Virus record (IMG/VR): IMGVR_UViG_3300020185_000077 | Location: 1 to 47,362 of that record | Reading direction: 5' to 3' (one strand) | Length of the DNA: 47,362 nt | From: a virus | Notes under the pieces: model-generated | What the model was told of the DNA's origin: nothing | Seen by the model: only the letters and a program-made list of their open reading frames with translations | Databases searched by the model: none | Made by a program: the position numbers and the translations under genes | Shown: one piece after another, positions 35,501 to 42,393 of the stretch | How the letters are laid out: each line of letters starts with the position of its first letter | Position numbering within the stretch: the first letter of the stretch is position 1

Positions 35501-36888
35501 GTGTTAGAGAGTCTTTAGAAGACATGTTATATAGAATAGAAACTGGTAGAAACAGGCCAACTGGACAAAATGAGCAGGTTAACAAGCTTATGAACTATCT
35601 AAACGGATCTGTTGGTACGGTGATGTTTTTTAATATGAGATCTGCGTTACTTCAGCAAATGTCTATTGTTAATTACATTAACTTTGCTGATAATAATATT
35701 TTTGCAGCAGCTAAAGCTTTTGCAAATCAAAAACAATATTGGAAAGATTTTGCGTTTATATTTAACTCTGACATGTTAAAGCAAAGAAGAGGTGGTATAC
35801 AGACAGATGTTAATGGCGCTGAACTAGCTGCTAGTTTACGTAACTCTAAAGATATAACTAGAAAATTAATATCTAAATTGTTAGAGTTAGGGTTTTTACC
35901 TACGCAAATTGGTGATAACATTGCGATTGCAACAGGTGGCGCTGCTTATTATAGAAATAGAATAAACAAGTATGTAAAACAAGGTATGTCTCAAAAAGAA
36001 GCTGAAGCAGCTGCTTTTACAGATTTTCAAGATATAACTCAGTCTACTCAGCAGTCAGCAAGGCCTGACATGGTTTCTAAGCAACAAGCATCTGTTATTG
36101 GTAAAGTTATATTAAACTTCCAAAACGTTACCTCTCAGTTCAATAGATTAGGTAAGAAAGCTTTTCAAGATATATATAACAGAAGAATAACAAAACCTAA
36201 CTCTACCCAAATGCAGAGCGATATATCTAACGCCGCTAGAATAACGTATTACTTTGCTATTCAAAACGCTATATTCTATACATTACAAACAGCTTTGTTT
36301 GCTATGATGTTTGATGATGACGAAGAAGATAATAACAAGTTGTTTTTAAAGAAAAAAGAAAGATTAATAAATGGTAGTATTGATTCTGTATTAAGAGGAT
36401 CTGGTTTGATTGGTGGTGTGGTTGCTACTTTAAAAAACGTAGCTATTGCTTTTGCTAGACAAAGAGATGCTAAGTATAATCCAGATGAAAGTGCGGTTTT
36501 ACTAGAAGCGCTAAACTTATCACCCGTACTAGGTATTAAAGGTAGAAAAATAACTAACGCTGAAAAAACTCTTAACTACAATAAAAAAGTTATAGATGAA
36601 ATGGAAACTTTTGATATAGATAATCCTCAGTGGTCATCTGCTACAAATTACACAGAAGCGCTTACAAATATACCTTTAAATAGGTTGTATAATAAAACGC
36701 AAAACGTTAGGCAAGCTTTAAACAACGATCACTCAGCTTGGGAAAGATCTTTAATGTTTTTAGGTTGGAGTCAGTATAATCTTGATCTTGAAAACAAGAA
36801 AATGGAAGAGATTAAAGAAAAAACTAAAAGTAAAAAGAAAAAGAAAAAAAATACTAACTCAAGAGATATGAAAGTTATAGTTAGATAG
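29551..36888 (+). CDS. Giant polyvalent ejection protein with zincin-like and HAD-phosphatase motifs
   Basis: A 2445-residue protein. Gly/Ala-rich hydrophobic stretches at about 165-205 and 245-310 look able to enter membranes. H554-E555-V-L-H558 in INVGAHEVLHGVL is a zinc metallopeptidase motif, with an acidic helix (EEWFTAFSDAI) downstream. A HAD unit lies at about 1585-1740: D1590-F-D1592-D-T1594, T1669 in VLTARP, K1706 and D1725-D1726, which gives all four HAD motifs. Residues 2230-2255 are hydrophobic, and the end is very Lys-rich. The order and size match large polyvalent proteins that phages inject with DNA. It may cut the host wall or proteins and modify a phosphorylated substrate during entry. 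Confidence 0.65.
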   Translation: MKELESIVQRMMDAGESESKIREAVRIYKQNQKGKAKDSTVDPTMSQNDMGSELDDGSSESVSWFDQTWFGRGVAAASTTGEATDLMAQDFSNIDMKSIQEFMKAKESEAKTHVPSERMEKFQKKYKEEGSTWSAFFRGVKDQPGLLPELFVQSLGTQVGTLIDSPGASLAAAGTGAAGGAMVGAVPGAVAGFMGGLATSMEAALTFGELLETELKEEGKEFTDENIKALLEGPKGNSIRNRAIGRGLTIGAVEGLSGGVAGKAAVATRKAVATVKGAKTTAIATGAAGVAVEGVGGGVGEVLGRVVADQEMDAAEIGFEAITGTTTAPINILTALKSAKQPTYNLNGVDVTYKEMKDFVETADDIDVAKAKIKIEDDFTGVGTLAAKKQNKAIVDSQIDDKITDKKDRDTLIELNDKRIEAEANVKKKGIDKVPNAPEELATIQAEIDAIIGKYEGAMGIGETQKAQDVAKVVRENRISDTIAFAETQGQRIGKQTIVVDNNEQAQAAHDKIAKEMGLKAQDVTDADGFIVGDSIIINKDVAGRTGAINVGAHEVLHGVLAKHMQSLDNTGKKKLISSFKKVLSKNQLAAVTKRLEDNYSDVKGFDIETTEEWFTAFSDAIEQNEIAFDEGVFGKIKNTIQEILRKFGIKKDFADGRQAYNFLKDYSKSIKNNKLSSRAMALAGEGATVIDAKMSVSEAKVISDDAKRASKTIDDIGKKATTKAEYDAGVNLEAYDYLIDKKGLDGLILAQLMQNNVDIKAEDANVNGVPLDDYMEDVRTKLLPDVLGFNPEMEVTKEGKFGLSGYINQRLIFRMGTVATKAKKTVTGRSLEKPVGTTGKTIADTIEGEVDQRTKDFEEQDMSIAAQKKRKEEIRITEKSKAIRKHGVTAQDIENIKNDVAEGLVNPKLPRIDEFEWTQAFRDKVANKKSPLFKKIQKLVGTGDKFAQTLKDTRKVMFGKEGLPTSDLVQMEKMEKEKIFAELDYRATNQELIDEAVEKGLIKTFEAKTEKQGPAIYDRKYPSEKELLNFFGKYQTKMVKGKEAKVYVPHRGRRESYIINISNFFAQDAVADVLENKPKVYDTVVKNNAEKGFPSSKNPISVIKQRIDRNMDVMFSKSFGEAEVTHKMIFSRGLDKFNKNLIKNKFNVRKAFEETYPKRLFVKGRSEKLRNEIIQDLEKYVGWYEKQSGTEVKPELTLTDYIELELSSPELTVKDLRQAYGLSKKDINFSNIDQIVSARVALLKIMQHPKMGKTRVIRFMKNLTEPTQLGNTDAIALSVDQVSETGKLQKKIDRLKAKNNLTTNEKKKLKKYQSTNYKRRPGYGILEDTADFNENFVARLTDDAVEIRGRNAQTPSLIVNKKGIDKAKYSELEKNAEVEADFLIDLMGVMRELRDDNVISTNDAAMIQMTLSSGMNTSLAAAAKPRYIPYVGKDQMYTGKMRWEHMIPRVIISLYLAEYQNGKISKKDIKFLLDNFHVAALPMHLDVLVTEVGYQAKMHAGWGLFDTDGNLSLLTVNDIRRYINMRTFGKWDIPLFDLKEQKIEPKSLVFAEKGGVYNPEKIQARKTMVKAVQMSRSTQKESKGITVLDFDDTLATSKSLVISTSPDGVVRKLTAEEFATEGADLLDQGWVHDFSEFSKVVDGKVASLFKKAMKLQGKFGPENMFVLTARPADSAPAIFEFLKANGLNIPLKNITGLANSTSEAKALWIADKVGEGYNDFYFADDALQNVQAVKNMLDQFDVKSKVQQARVKFSKSMNDQFNDILENVTGIEANKRFSIIKGRKRGEGKGKFRVFIPPSHEDFVGLLYNFLGKGKEGNAHRDFFEQALIRPLNRANREFDTARQSVANDYKELNKQFEDVRKKLTKKTADGDFTFQDAIRVYLWDKHGHKIPGLSETDQIKLVELVASDPQLQAYAETLNVISKQETYVNPTDGWNSGDIRMDLDDATGRIGRKQFFAEFIENADIIFSEENLNKIEAGYGKGVRESLEDMLYRIETGRNRPTGQNEQVNKLMNYLNGSVGTVMFFNMRSALLQQMSIVNYINFADNNIFAAAKAFANQKQYWKDFAFIFNSDMLKQRRGGIQTDVNGAELAASLRNSKDITRKLISKLLELGFLPTQIGDNIAIATGGAAYYRNRINKYVKQGMSQKEAEAAAFTDFQDITQSTQQSARPDMVSKQQASVIGKVILNFQNVTSQFNRLGKKAFQDIYNRRITKPNSTQMQSDISNAARITYYFAIQNAIFYTLQTALFAMMFDDDEEDNNKLFLKKKERLINGSIDSVLRGSGLIGGVVATLKNVAIAFARQRDAKYNPDESAVLLEALNLSPVLGIKGRKITNAEKTLNYNKKVIDEMETFDIDNPQWSSATNYTEALTNIPLNRLYNKTQNVRQALNNDHSAWERSLMFLGWSQYNLDLENKKMEEIKEKTKSKKKKKKNTNSRDMKVIVR

Positions 36889-36922
36889 GTAAACAATTCA
36901 AAAAATAAGTGATAATAAAAAG

Positions 36923-38002
36923 ATGGTAAGAAAACTAATAATACTGCTACTATTTATATCTAATATAACAGTAGCACAAACATTTGGAAACATTAACGTT
37001 AAAGGCTTGTTAAAGTACTCTACTTTTTACGCGGCTGTTAACGGTGGGACATCACTTTCTGATGTTGATGTGTTCTCTGTGGATAATGGTTTATCTACAC
37101 AGACTATATCAACTCCTTATGATTATAATTTTACCATAGGATTACGTAAGATCGCAAGGTTTGGCTATGAAAACAAAGCACAAACTTTTTATGATGGAAC
37201 GGAATCTAATTACAGTGATGCGGCCACTGTCGGTAAAGTTAGAGGAGTTGAATATTTATTTGAGATTGATTACAAGAGGCAAGAAGGTATCGACTACTTA
37301 GATCAACATCACTTTGTTAGGTTTAGTTCTGACGATGGTTGTGCTGATGAATTATGTATGAACTTTTTTGCTTTAAAACTAGAGTATTTAGAAGATGGCT
37401 TTGCTGATATTAAATACTTTGAAGCATCAGAGAGATACAGACATCGTAAAGGTAAAAACCTATCGTGGAACATCGGGTTAACACATAGACTTGCTGAACC
37501 TTACGGTTATAACGCTTTAGACGAGTGGATGTTAGACAATGGAGATTTACACTACACGTATTTAGCTTTACAAGAAGGTTATGAAGTTGATGTGTATAGC
37601 AGTGAATACTTCAATCCTAACGGAGAACTAGTTGCTACTAGCCCAGAGGTTTGGGAGGCGGTTGTTATACCTAAAGTACTAGCTGATTACACTGAAAAGA
37701 AAAGAAACGAATTAAAGAAAACTATACAGCATTCACTTGTTGTAGGTTTTGATTACTATAGGTATTCTAAGAAAACATGGTTACACGCTTGGGGGAGTTT
37801 AATGCCGTATCACTATAATGATGGTGGTGAATTCTCTTATCACAATTACGTTGATGGACAGTGGTATGATTATTCTGGTGGATTAATATATGGAATAAAA
37901 GTAAGCAAAAACTTAGGATACTTTATGGAAGGAAAATATAACAAGTACTGGAACAGAGAATGGTACGACTTTAAATTAGGATTAAACTACACGATTTTTT
38001 AA
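36923..38002 (+). CDS. Exported outer-membrane beta-barrel-like protein
   Basis: A 359-residue protein with a clear Sec signal peptide (KLIILLLF core, cut probably after VA before Q19, typical of Bacteroidetes). The mature part has many aromatic, alternating strands and short turns (HSLVVGFDYYRY, GGLIYGIKVSKNLGYFMEGK, WYDFKLGLNYTIF) and ends in Phe, as outer-membrane barrels do. It opens a block rich in exported proteins after the ejection genes. Possible roles are superinfection exclusion, envelope damage at lysis, or surface change; none is shown by the sequence. It could have been acquired from a host. Confidence 0.65.
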   Translation: MVRKLIILLLFISNITVAQTFGNINVKGLLKYSTFYAAVNGGTSLSDVDVFSVDNGLSTQTISTPYDYNFTIGLRKIARFGYENKAQTFYDGTESNYSDAATVGKVRGVEYLFEIDYKRQEGIDYLDQHHFVRFSSDDGCADELCMNFFALKLEYLEDGFADIKYFEASERYRHRKGKNLSWNIGLTHRLAEPYGYNALDEWMLDNGDLHYTYLALQEGYEVDVYSSEYFNPNGELVATSPEVWEAVVIPKVLADYTEKKRNELKKTIQHSLVVGFDYYRYSKKTWLHAWGSLMPYHYNDGGEFSYHNYVDGQWYDYSGGLIYGIKVSKNLGYFMEGKYNKYWNREWYDFKLGLNYTIF

Positions 38003-38003
38003 A

Positions 38004-38285
38004 ATGGCAAAAGAGTTAAACGAGGACACGGGTTTTGTACTTAGCGTAAAAACATTAATAGCTATAGGATTTGCTATGGCAACTTTAATTAGCATGTGGT
38101 TTATGTTGCAAGCAGATATTGCCGAGGCAAAAGAACTACCTATTATCCCACCAGATGAGGTTACTCGTATGGAGTTTAACATGAAAGATCAAATGATTCG
38201 CAATACTATTATGGAGACAAAAAAAGATGTTGACGAGATAAAAAAAACCTTAGATAAGATAGAGGATAAACTATACAGTAGATAA
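38004..38285 (+). CDS. Single-pass membrane protein with coiled coil
   Basis: A 93-residue protein. Residues about 12-36 (VLSVKTLIAIGFAMATLISM) form one membrane helix after a short charged N-terminus; a Pro-rich link (ELPIIPPDEV) leads to a charged helix (about 55-92; TKKDVDEIKKTLDKIEDKLY). This N-in, C-out plan resembles inner-membrane spanins or small accessory holins. It starts one base after the outer-membrane-like gene and overlaps the next gene by one base. I recall relatives in marine phages. A spanin role with the exported neighbours is possible but not shown. Confidence 0.6.
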   Translation: MAKELNEDTGFVLSVKTLIAIGFAMATLISMWFMLQADIAEAKELPIIPPDEVTRMEFNMKDQMIRNTIMETKKDVDEIKKTLDKIEDKLYSR

Positions 38286-38644
38286 TGGAAAAGACTATTA
38301 CTTGTAGAATATTCGGTGTATACATGTTAATACTATTTTTCATGCTAGTTGCTAACATTGTCTTTGGTCAAATCAAAGTAACTCAATTTAACGCTGGTTG
38401 GAATAGCACAAATGAAGTGCCTTGGGTTATGAGTTTAGAGGACTGTAACACGTATAACTACGTAGATATAGCTAAGGATACAGAGGCACAAACAAAACAT
38501 AAAATAGCAGTTATACCTACTATTATAATATTTAAAGACGGGGAGGAGGTTGCTAGATTTCAAGCTGATTTAAGCTTTAAAATGGTGGCAACAAGAGAAG
38601 AAGTACAAGAGGAAATAGATAATCAATTAATGAGCGACTTTTAA
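38285..38644 (+). CDS. Exported thioredoxin-like protein lacking the CxxC site
   Basis: A 119-residue protein. Residues 1-28 form a signal peptide or anchor (FGVYMLILFFMLVANIVFG, cut probably before Q29). The rest follows the thioredoxin fold: VTQFNAGWN in place of the F-W-A-x-W-C-x-x-C strand and helix, YVDIAKDTEAQTKHKIAV, the cis-Pro strand VIPTIIIFKDGEEVARFQA (P78), and a final helix. The redox cysteines are absent; only C7, in the signal region, and C54 remain. It is therefore unlikely to be an oxidoreductase and may act as a binding or folding protein in the periplasm. Confidence 0.65.
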   Translation: MEKTITCRIFGVYMLILFFMLVANIVFGQIKVTQFNAGWNSTNEVPWVMSLEDCNTYNYVDIAKDTEAQTKHKIAVIPTIIIFKDGEEVARFQADLSFKMVATREEVQEEIDNQLMSDF

Positions 38645-38654
38645 AAAATAAATT

Positions 38655-38738
38655 ATGAAAAAAGCAGTTTGTAAAATTATAAAGAAAATAACTTTTGGTA
38701 AAGTATGCCTTGGATGGTGTGCTTGTAAAGTAAAGTAA
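38655..38738 (+). CDS. 27-residue Cys-rich basic microprotein
   Basis: A very short gene between two tightly spaced ones, starting ATG 38655 after an A/T-rich leader and stopping one base before the next gene. The protein is MKKAVCKIIKKITFGKVCLG followed by WCACKVK. It has four Cys (6, 18, 22, 24) and nine Lys, suggesting metal binding or disulfide links and perhaps membrane association. I recall very similar microproteins at this place in other marine phages, which supports a real gene. Function is unknown. Confidence 0.6.
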   Translation: MKKAVCKIIKKITFGKVCLGWCACKVK

Positions 38739-38739
38739 T

Positions 38740-39108
38740 ATGGCTGGTAGCGAGATGCAAAACAGTATGTTTAAAAAAACTAGAGGATACGTTCAAGAAG
38801 ATAATCCTTTTGCTGTTACTAGTTGTGGTCGTAGAAGAAACGATGGCTCGCCGTTAGAAAAAAGATTAAGAAAAACAACAAAAGGTAAAGGCCGTAACTT
38901 TAGAACAACAAAGGAGGGTGCTGGTATGACTTCTAAGGGAGTTAAAGCTTATAGACGTAAAAACCCAGGTAGTAAGTTAAAAACTGCAGTTACTGGTAAG
39001 GTAAAACCTGGTAGTAAAGCCGCTGGTAGAAGAAAATCATTTTGTGCTAGATCCAAGGGTTGGACTGGCGAAAGAGGTAAAGCAGCGCGTAGACGCTGGA
39101 AATGTTAA
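38740..39108 (+). CDS. Small basic phage protein, DUF6321-like
   Basis: A 122-residue protein extremely rich in Lys, Arg and Gly. Its second half (about 60-122) reads EGAGMTSKGVKAYRRKNPGS, KLKTAVTGKVKPGSKAAGRR, KSFCARSKGWTGERGKAARR, then RWKC. This pattern matches what I recall as DUF6321, found in many marine phage proteins. Three Cys (29, 102, 122) are present. It has no signal peptide. The basic character suggests nucleic-acid or acidic-surface binding, perhaps DNA condensation in the head; this is inference. Confidence 0.65.
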   Translation: MAGSEMQNSMFKKTRGYVQEDNPFAVTSCGRRRNDGSPLEKRLRKTTKGKGRNFRTTKEGAGMTSKGVKAYRRKNPGSKLKTAVTGKVKPGSKAAGRRKSFCARSKGWTGERGKAARRRWKC

Positions 39109-39119
39109 AACAATAAACT

Positions 39120-39329
39120 ATGAGAAATTCAGCATTACCAGGATTGGTAAAAAGAGAATGTGGTTGCGTTGGCAACTGTAACTGTAAGTCATCGCCAATG
39201 ACCAAAAGAGGTCTTTGGGATAATATACATGCTAAAAGAAAAAGAATAAAAGCAGGTTCTGGAGAAAAAATGAGAAAACCTGGTAGCAAAGGCGCTCCAT
39301 CAGCTAAAGATCTTAAAGACTCTCAATAA
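39120..39329 (+). CDS. Small Cys-cluster basic protein
   Basis: A 69-residue protein with a Cys cluster near the N-terminus (C14, C16, C20 and C22 in ECGCVGNCNCK), which could bind one metal ion, followed by a basic conserved-looking stretch (KRGLWDNIHAKRKRIKAGSG, EKMRKPGSKGAPSAKDL). I recall the KRGLWDNIHAKRKRIKAGSGE pattern from many marine phage genomes, often near DUF6321-like genes. The stop codon directly precedes the ATG of the T9SS-tailed gene. Function unknown. Confidence 0.6.
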   Translation: MRNSALPGLVKRECGCVGNCNCKSSPMTKRGLWDNIHAKRKRIKAGSGEKMRKPGSKGAPSAKDLKDSQ

Positions 39330-41531
39330 ATGAAAAAATTACTATTACTATTATTACCGTTATCAATATTTAGTCAAAACTCTTATATAGTAGTTGAGGC
39401 TCAGTATGATAGTTTTGGCCCTACGGAGTCAGAGCTTTACATTACAGATAATAATGGTGATACTGTATTGTATCACTCGCCTACAGCACAATTTGAATAC
39501 TACATCGACACTTTGTGGACTAACGCTGGATCACACACAGTTATAATGCTAGATAGTTATGGTGACGGTTGGCAATCAACAAGCATGGCTGGATCTTTTA
39601 GAGCTTGGAACGATTGTCAAGATACTATAGTAGAGTTTTTATGTAATCCTAGTAATGGTTTTGCTACAGAGATTATAAACTTTAATATAGGACCGTGTCA
39701 ACCAAACGCACCACCACCACCTGTACCCTGTGTACCAGCTAAAGTTATTATAAACTTAGATCAATATCAAGATGAAACATCTTGGGAAATAACAGATACA
39801 AACGGCGTTGTTTATGCCTCAGGAAGTGGTTACGGTAGTAACCCTGATTATGCTACAGTTATAATACCAGTGTGTATACCTAAAGGTCCATTGAACTTTA
39901 CTATATTTGATTCATACGGAGACGGTTTAAATGGAGCTATATGGCAAGGGCAAGATGGTTCTTACTTTGTCAAACAGTGTAATGATACTTTAGTATACGG
40001 TACAGACCCTGCTTTTGGTAATGATTCTACACATGTATTTGCATCTGACTCATGCCCACCGATATTAGGTTGTACCGACAACGATTATGTAGAGTGGAAC
40101 CCGTTTGCTAATCTAGATGACGGAAGCTGTCAAACACTTAAGATATTTGGCTGTTTAGATACAACTATGTTTAACTACGATGCAAGCGCTAATACAATGG
40201 AGCTTATTGATACTTGTACGTACACTTTAATACTACACGATTTAATGGGTAACGGTTGGGTAGGTTCAAACTTAGAGTTAGTTCACCCTGATACATCTTA
40301 CAACTTTACTCACAACAGTACGTTTAGTGATGTTCACTATGTAGGACTTACGGCTCCAGATCCTATAAGATTTATATTTTCAATTGATCCGTTAGCACAA
40401 CTAACAACCATAGAGTGTGGGTTTACTCTGATTAATCCAGAAGGAGATACAATGATTAGTATTCAACCTCCTTTCATACAGCCACTACTGCCTTACTTCC
40501 TTATTACTAATTGTGGTAATACTTGTGAAGAAAAAATATTTGGATGCTTAGATGCTCTAGCTGTTAACTATAACGATACAGCTAACACGTCGGATACAAG
40601 CTGTTACTACATACCAGGTTGCACAAGTCCAACATACATTGAATATAATGCTTTAGCAGACTTTGATGATGGATCCTGTGATGTCCCTGTGGTTTTAGGA
40701 TGTATGGATTCAACTGCGTTCAACTACAATCCACTAGCGAACACTGAACTGACTGGTTCTTGTATTGCTATTGTTACCGGTTGTATGCAGCCTTTAGCTT
40801 TTAACTATAACCCTAATGCTAATACTCCTGACACGTGTATAGCACTTGCTTACGGTTGTACAGATCCTACAATGTTTAACTACGATCAACTAGCAAATAC
40901 TGATGATGGTGGTTGTGAACCTTTTGTATATGGCTGTACAGATAGTACAGCTTTTAATTATAACCCGCTAGCTAATGCTGATAACAATTCTTGTGTACCT
41001 TACATATATGGTTGCACGGATCCTTCTATGCTCAATTACAGTCCATCAGCAAACACGGAGGATTTTAGTTGTATTGCTTATATTTATGGGTGTATGGATA
41101 GTGCCGCTCTTAACTTTGATTCACTTGCTAACACGGATAACAACTCGTGCATTGAAATCGTTGTGGGTTGCATGGATCCAAACGCATATAACTATGAATC
41201 AACTGCTAATTTTAGCGATTCTATATCTTGTTTGTATGACGCTAATTGTTTTACTGGTCCTGGAATCCCTTATTGGTTAAATGACGAGTGTTACGCTTGG
41301 GTTATTTCAGTAGATGATTACTGTTGTGAAAACGAGTGGGATGAAATATGTCAATTAACTTATAACTACTGTGATGGTACTTGGTCAGGTCCATTGGTTA
41401 AAAGAGTAGATAAAAAAGAACTAGTAAAAATAACTGATTTATTGGGTCGACCAACAAAAGAAATTAAAAATCAACTTTTATTCTACATTTACGATGATAA
41501 TACTGTAGAGAAAAAAATAATAAAACAATAA
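39330..41531 (+). CDS. Secreted repeat protein with T9SS-like sorting tail
   Basis: A 733-residue protein with a signal peptide (MKKLLLLLLPLSIFS, cut before Q16). The N-terminal part holds three related units marked by D-S/L-Y/M-G-D/N-G-W/L (SYGDGWQ, SYGDGLN, LMGNGWV). Residues 247-634 carry eleven GC-x2-x2-NYN-x-x-AN-x-D-D-x-S-C units. The last 45 residues read KRVDKKELVKITDLLGRPTK, then EIKNQLLFYIYDDNTVEKKI, closely like the C-terminal sorting domain of T9SS cargo in Flavobacteria. All three features are common in secreted Bacteroidetes proteins. T9SS would export or anchor it on the infected cell. It is probably host-derived. Confidence 0.75.
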   Translation: MKKLLLLLLPLSIFSQNSYIVVEAQYDSFGPTESELYITDNNGDTVLYHSPTAQFEYYIDTLWTNAGSHTVIMLDSYGDGWQSTSMAGSFRAWNDCQDTIVEFLCNPSNGFATEIINFNIGPCQPNAPPPPVPCVPAKVIINLDQYQDETSWEITDTNGVVYASGSGYGSNPDYATVIIPVCIPKGPLNFTIFDSYGDGLNGAIWQGQDGSYFVKQCNDTLVYGTDPAFGNDSTHVFASDSCPPILGCTDNDYVEWNPFANLDDGSCQTLKIFGCLDTTMFNYDASANTMELIDTCTYTLILHDLMGNGWVGSNLELVHPDTSYNFTHNSTFSDVHYVGLTAPDPIRFIFSIDPLAQLTTIECGFTLINPEGDTMISIQPPFIQPLLPYFLITNCGNTCEEKIFGCLDALAVNYNDTANTSDTSCYYIPGCTSPTYIEYNALADFDDGSCDVPVVLGCMDSTAFNYNPLANTELTGSCIAIVTGCMQPLAFNYNPNANTPDTCIALAYGCTDPTMFNYDQLANTDDGGCEPFVYGCTDSTAFNYNPLANADNNSCVPYIYGCTDPSMLNYSPSANTEDFSCIAYIYGCMDSAALNFDSLANTDNNSCIEIVVGCMDPNAYNYESTANFSDSISCLYDANCFTGPGIPYWLNDECYAWVISVDDYCCENEWDEICQLTYNYCDGTWSGPLVKRVDKKELVKITDLLGRPTKEIKNQLLFYIYDDNTVEKKIIKQ
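40068..41231 (+). repeat. Eleven GCxDxxxxNYNxxANxDDGSC protein repeats
   Basis: Eleven units within the secreted protein, each beginning GC, with an N-Y-N/D centre, AN and a closing C (most also with a D/S-rich end such as DDGSC). Units 2 and 3 are separated by a GNGW-type domain; the others are about 26-31 residues apart. The two Cys per unit probably form a disulfide outside the cell. At DNA level the units are diverged, so the array is not a recent duplication. Confidence 0.8.
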
Positions 41532-41532
41532 T

Positions 41533-41940
41533 ATGGCAACAACAACAGCAACTATAACACTAAGTAGCACTGATTTATTATCAGATGAATTATCGTTAAA
41601 CACAACAGCAACTCTTACGGCTGCTGATAACTCTACCGGGTTAACGCTAGCTTCAGGGTTAAGCAGAAAGAAAACGGGTAACACGACTGAATATACTTTA
41701 TTTGCGGCCGCAGATTACACAGATGATAAGGCACACAAGTTGTATTTAAAAAATATATCAACTACAGCTACTGAGTACTTTGAAGTACAAGTAGCTGGAA
41801 CAGTTATAGGTAGGCTGTACGCTGGCGACTGGGCTTTGTTTCCTTGGGCAGCAGATAGTACTGGCACAAACTGTGACGTAGACATAACACCATCTGCAGC
41901 AAACATGACTTTAGAGTACATGCTATTTATAGACGAATAA
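41533..41940 (+). CDS. Small beta-rich structural protein, tandem paralogue 1
   Basis: A 135-residue Thr/Ser/Ala-rich protein beginning MATTTATITL. Shared motifs with the next two genes are KLYLKN (about 73-78) and the motif V-I-G-R-L-Y-A-G-D-W (about 94-103), followed by an end strand (LEYMLFIDE). No signal or membrane segment. The repeated plan and place just before the fibre gene suggest decoration or fibre-associated proteins of the virion. The ATG follows the secreted-protein stop by one base. Confidence 0.65.
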   Translation: MATTTATITLSSTDLLSDELSLNTTATLTAADNSTGLTLASGLSRKKTGNTTEYTLFAAADYTDDKAHKLYLKNISTTATEYFEVQVAGTVIGRLYAGDWALFPWAADSTGTNCDVDITPSAANMTLEYMLFIDE

Positions 41941-41976
41941 ACAATAACAAAAATTAAACAACAAAAATAATTAATT

Positions 41977-42390
41977 ATGGCAACAACAACAGCGGCGGTA
42001 ACGCTAACTAGTGATCTAATGTCAACAAATATGTCCGTAAGCGCGTCTACAACGTGTATGAAAGCGGGTACTACTGCTGACGGTTTAGATCAAATGGAAT
42101 ATGGATACTTAGATTTAATAACTGGAGATGAGTATGATATTATAGCCGCAACTCCAACAGCAGGTAAAGCAAGTAAATTATATTTAAAAAACCACTCAAC
42201 AGACGAAACTTATTTTATAGCAGTAACTCAAAACGCTCAAGCTATAGGTAAATTATACGGTGGTGACTGGATGTTTATACCTGCAGATTTTCACGATGCA
42301 GCGGGAGATATTGCAATAACTGCAAATGGAGGTACAAACAAAATATGCTACGCTTTATTCCACGAAGGAACAGCTTTAGTTACTACTTAA
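41977..42390 (+). CDS. Small beta-rich structural protein, tandem paralogue 2
   Basis: A 137-residue protein of the same family as its neighbours: MATTTAAVTLTSDLMSTNMS at the start, KLYLKNHS in the middle, AIGKLYGGDWMFIP near 90-103, and CYALFHEG at the end. A 36-base A-rich leader ending TTAATT, like that of the major capsid gene, precedes the ATG and may mark high expression. The overall identity with paralogue 1 looks low, so the duplication is old. Confidence 0.65.
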   Translation: MATTTAAVTLTSDLMSTNMSVSASTTCMKAGTTADGLDQMEYGYLDLITGDEYDIIAATPTAGKASKLYLKNHSTDETYFIAVTQNAQAIGKLYGGDWMFIPADFHDAAGDIAITANGGTNKICYALFHEGTALVTT

Positions 42391-42393
42391 TAA

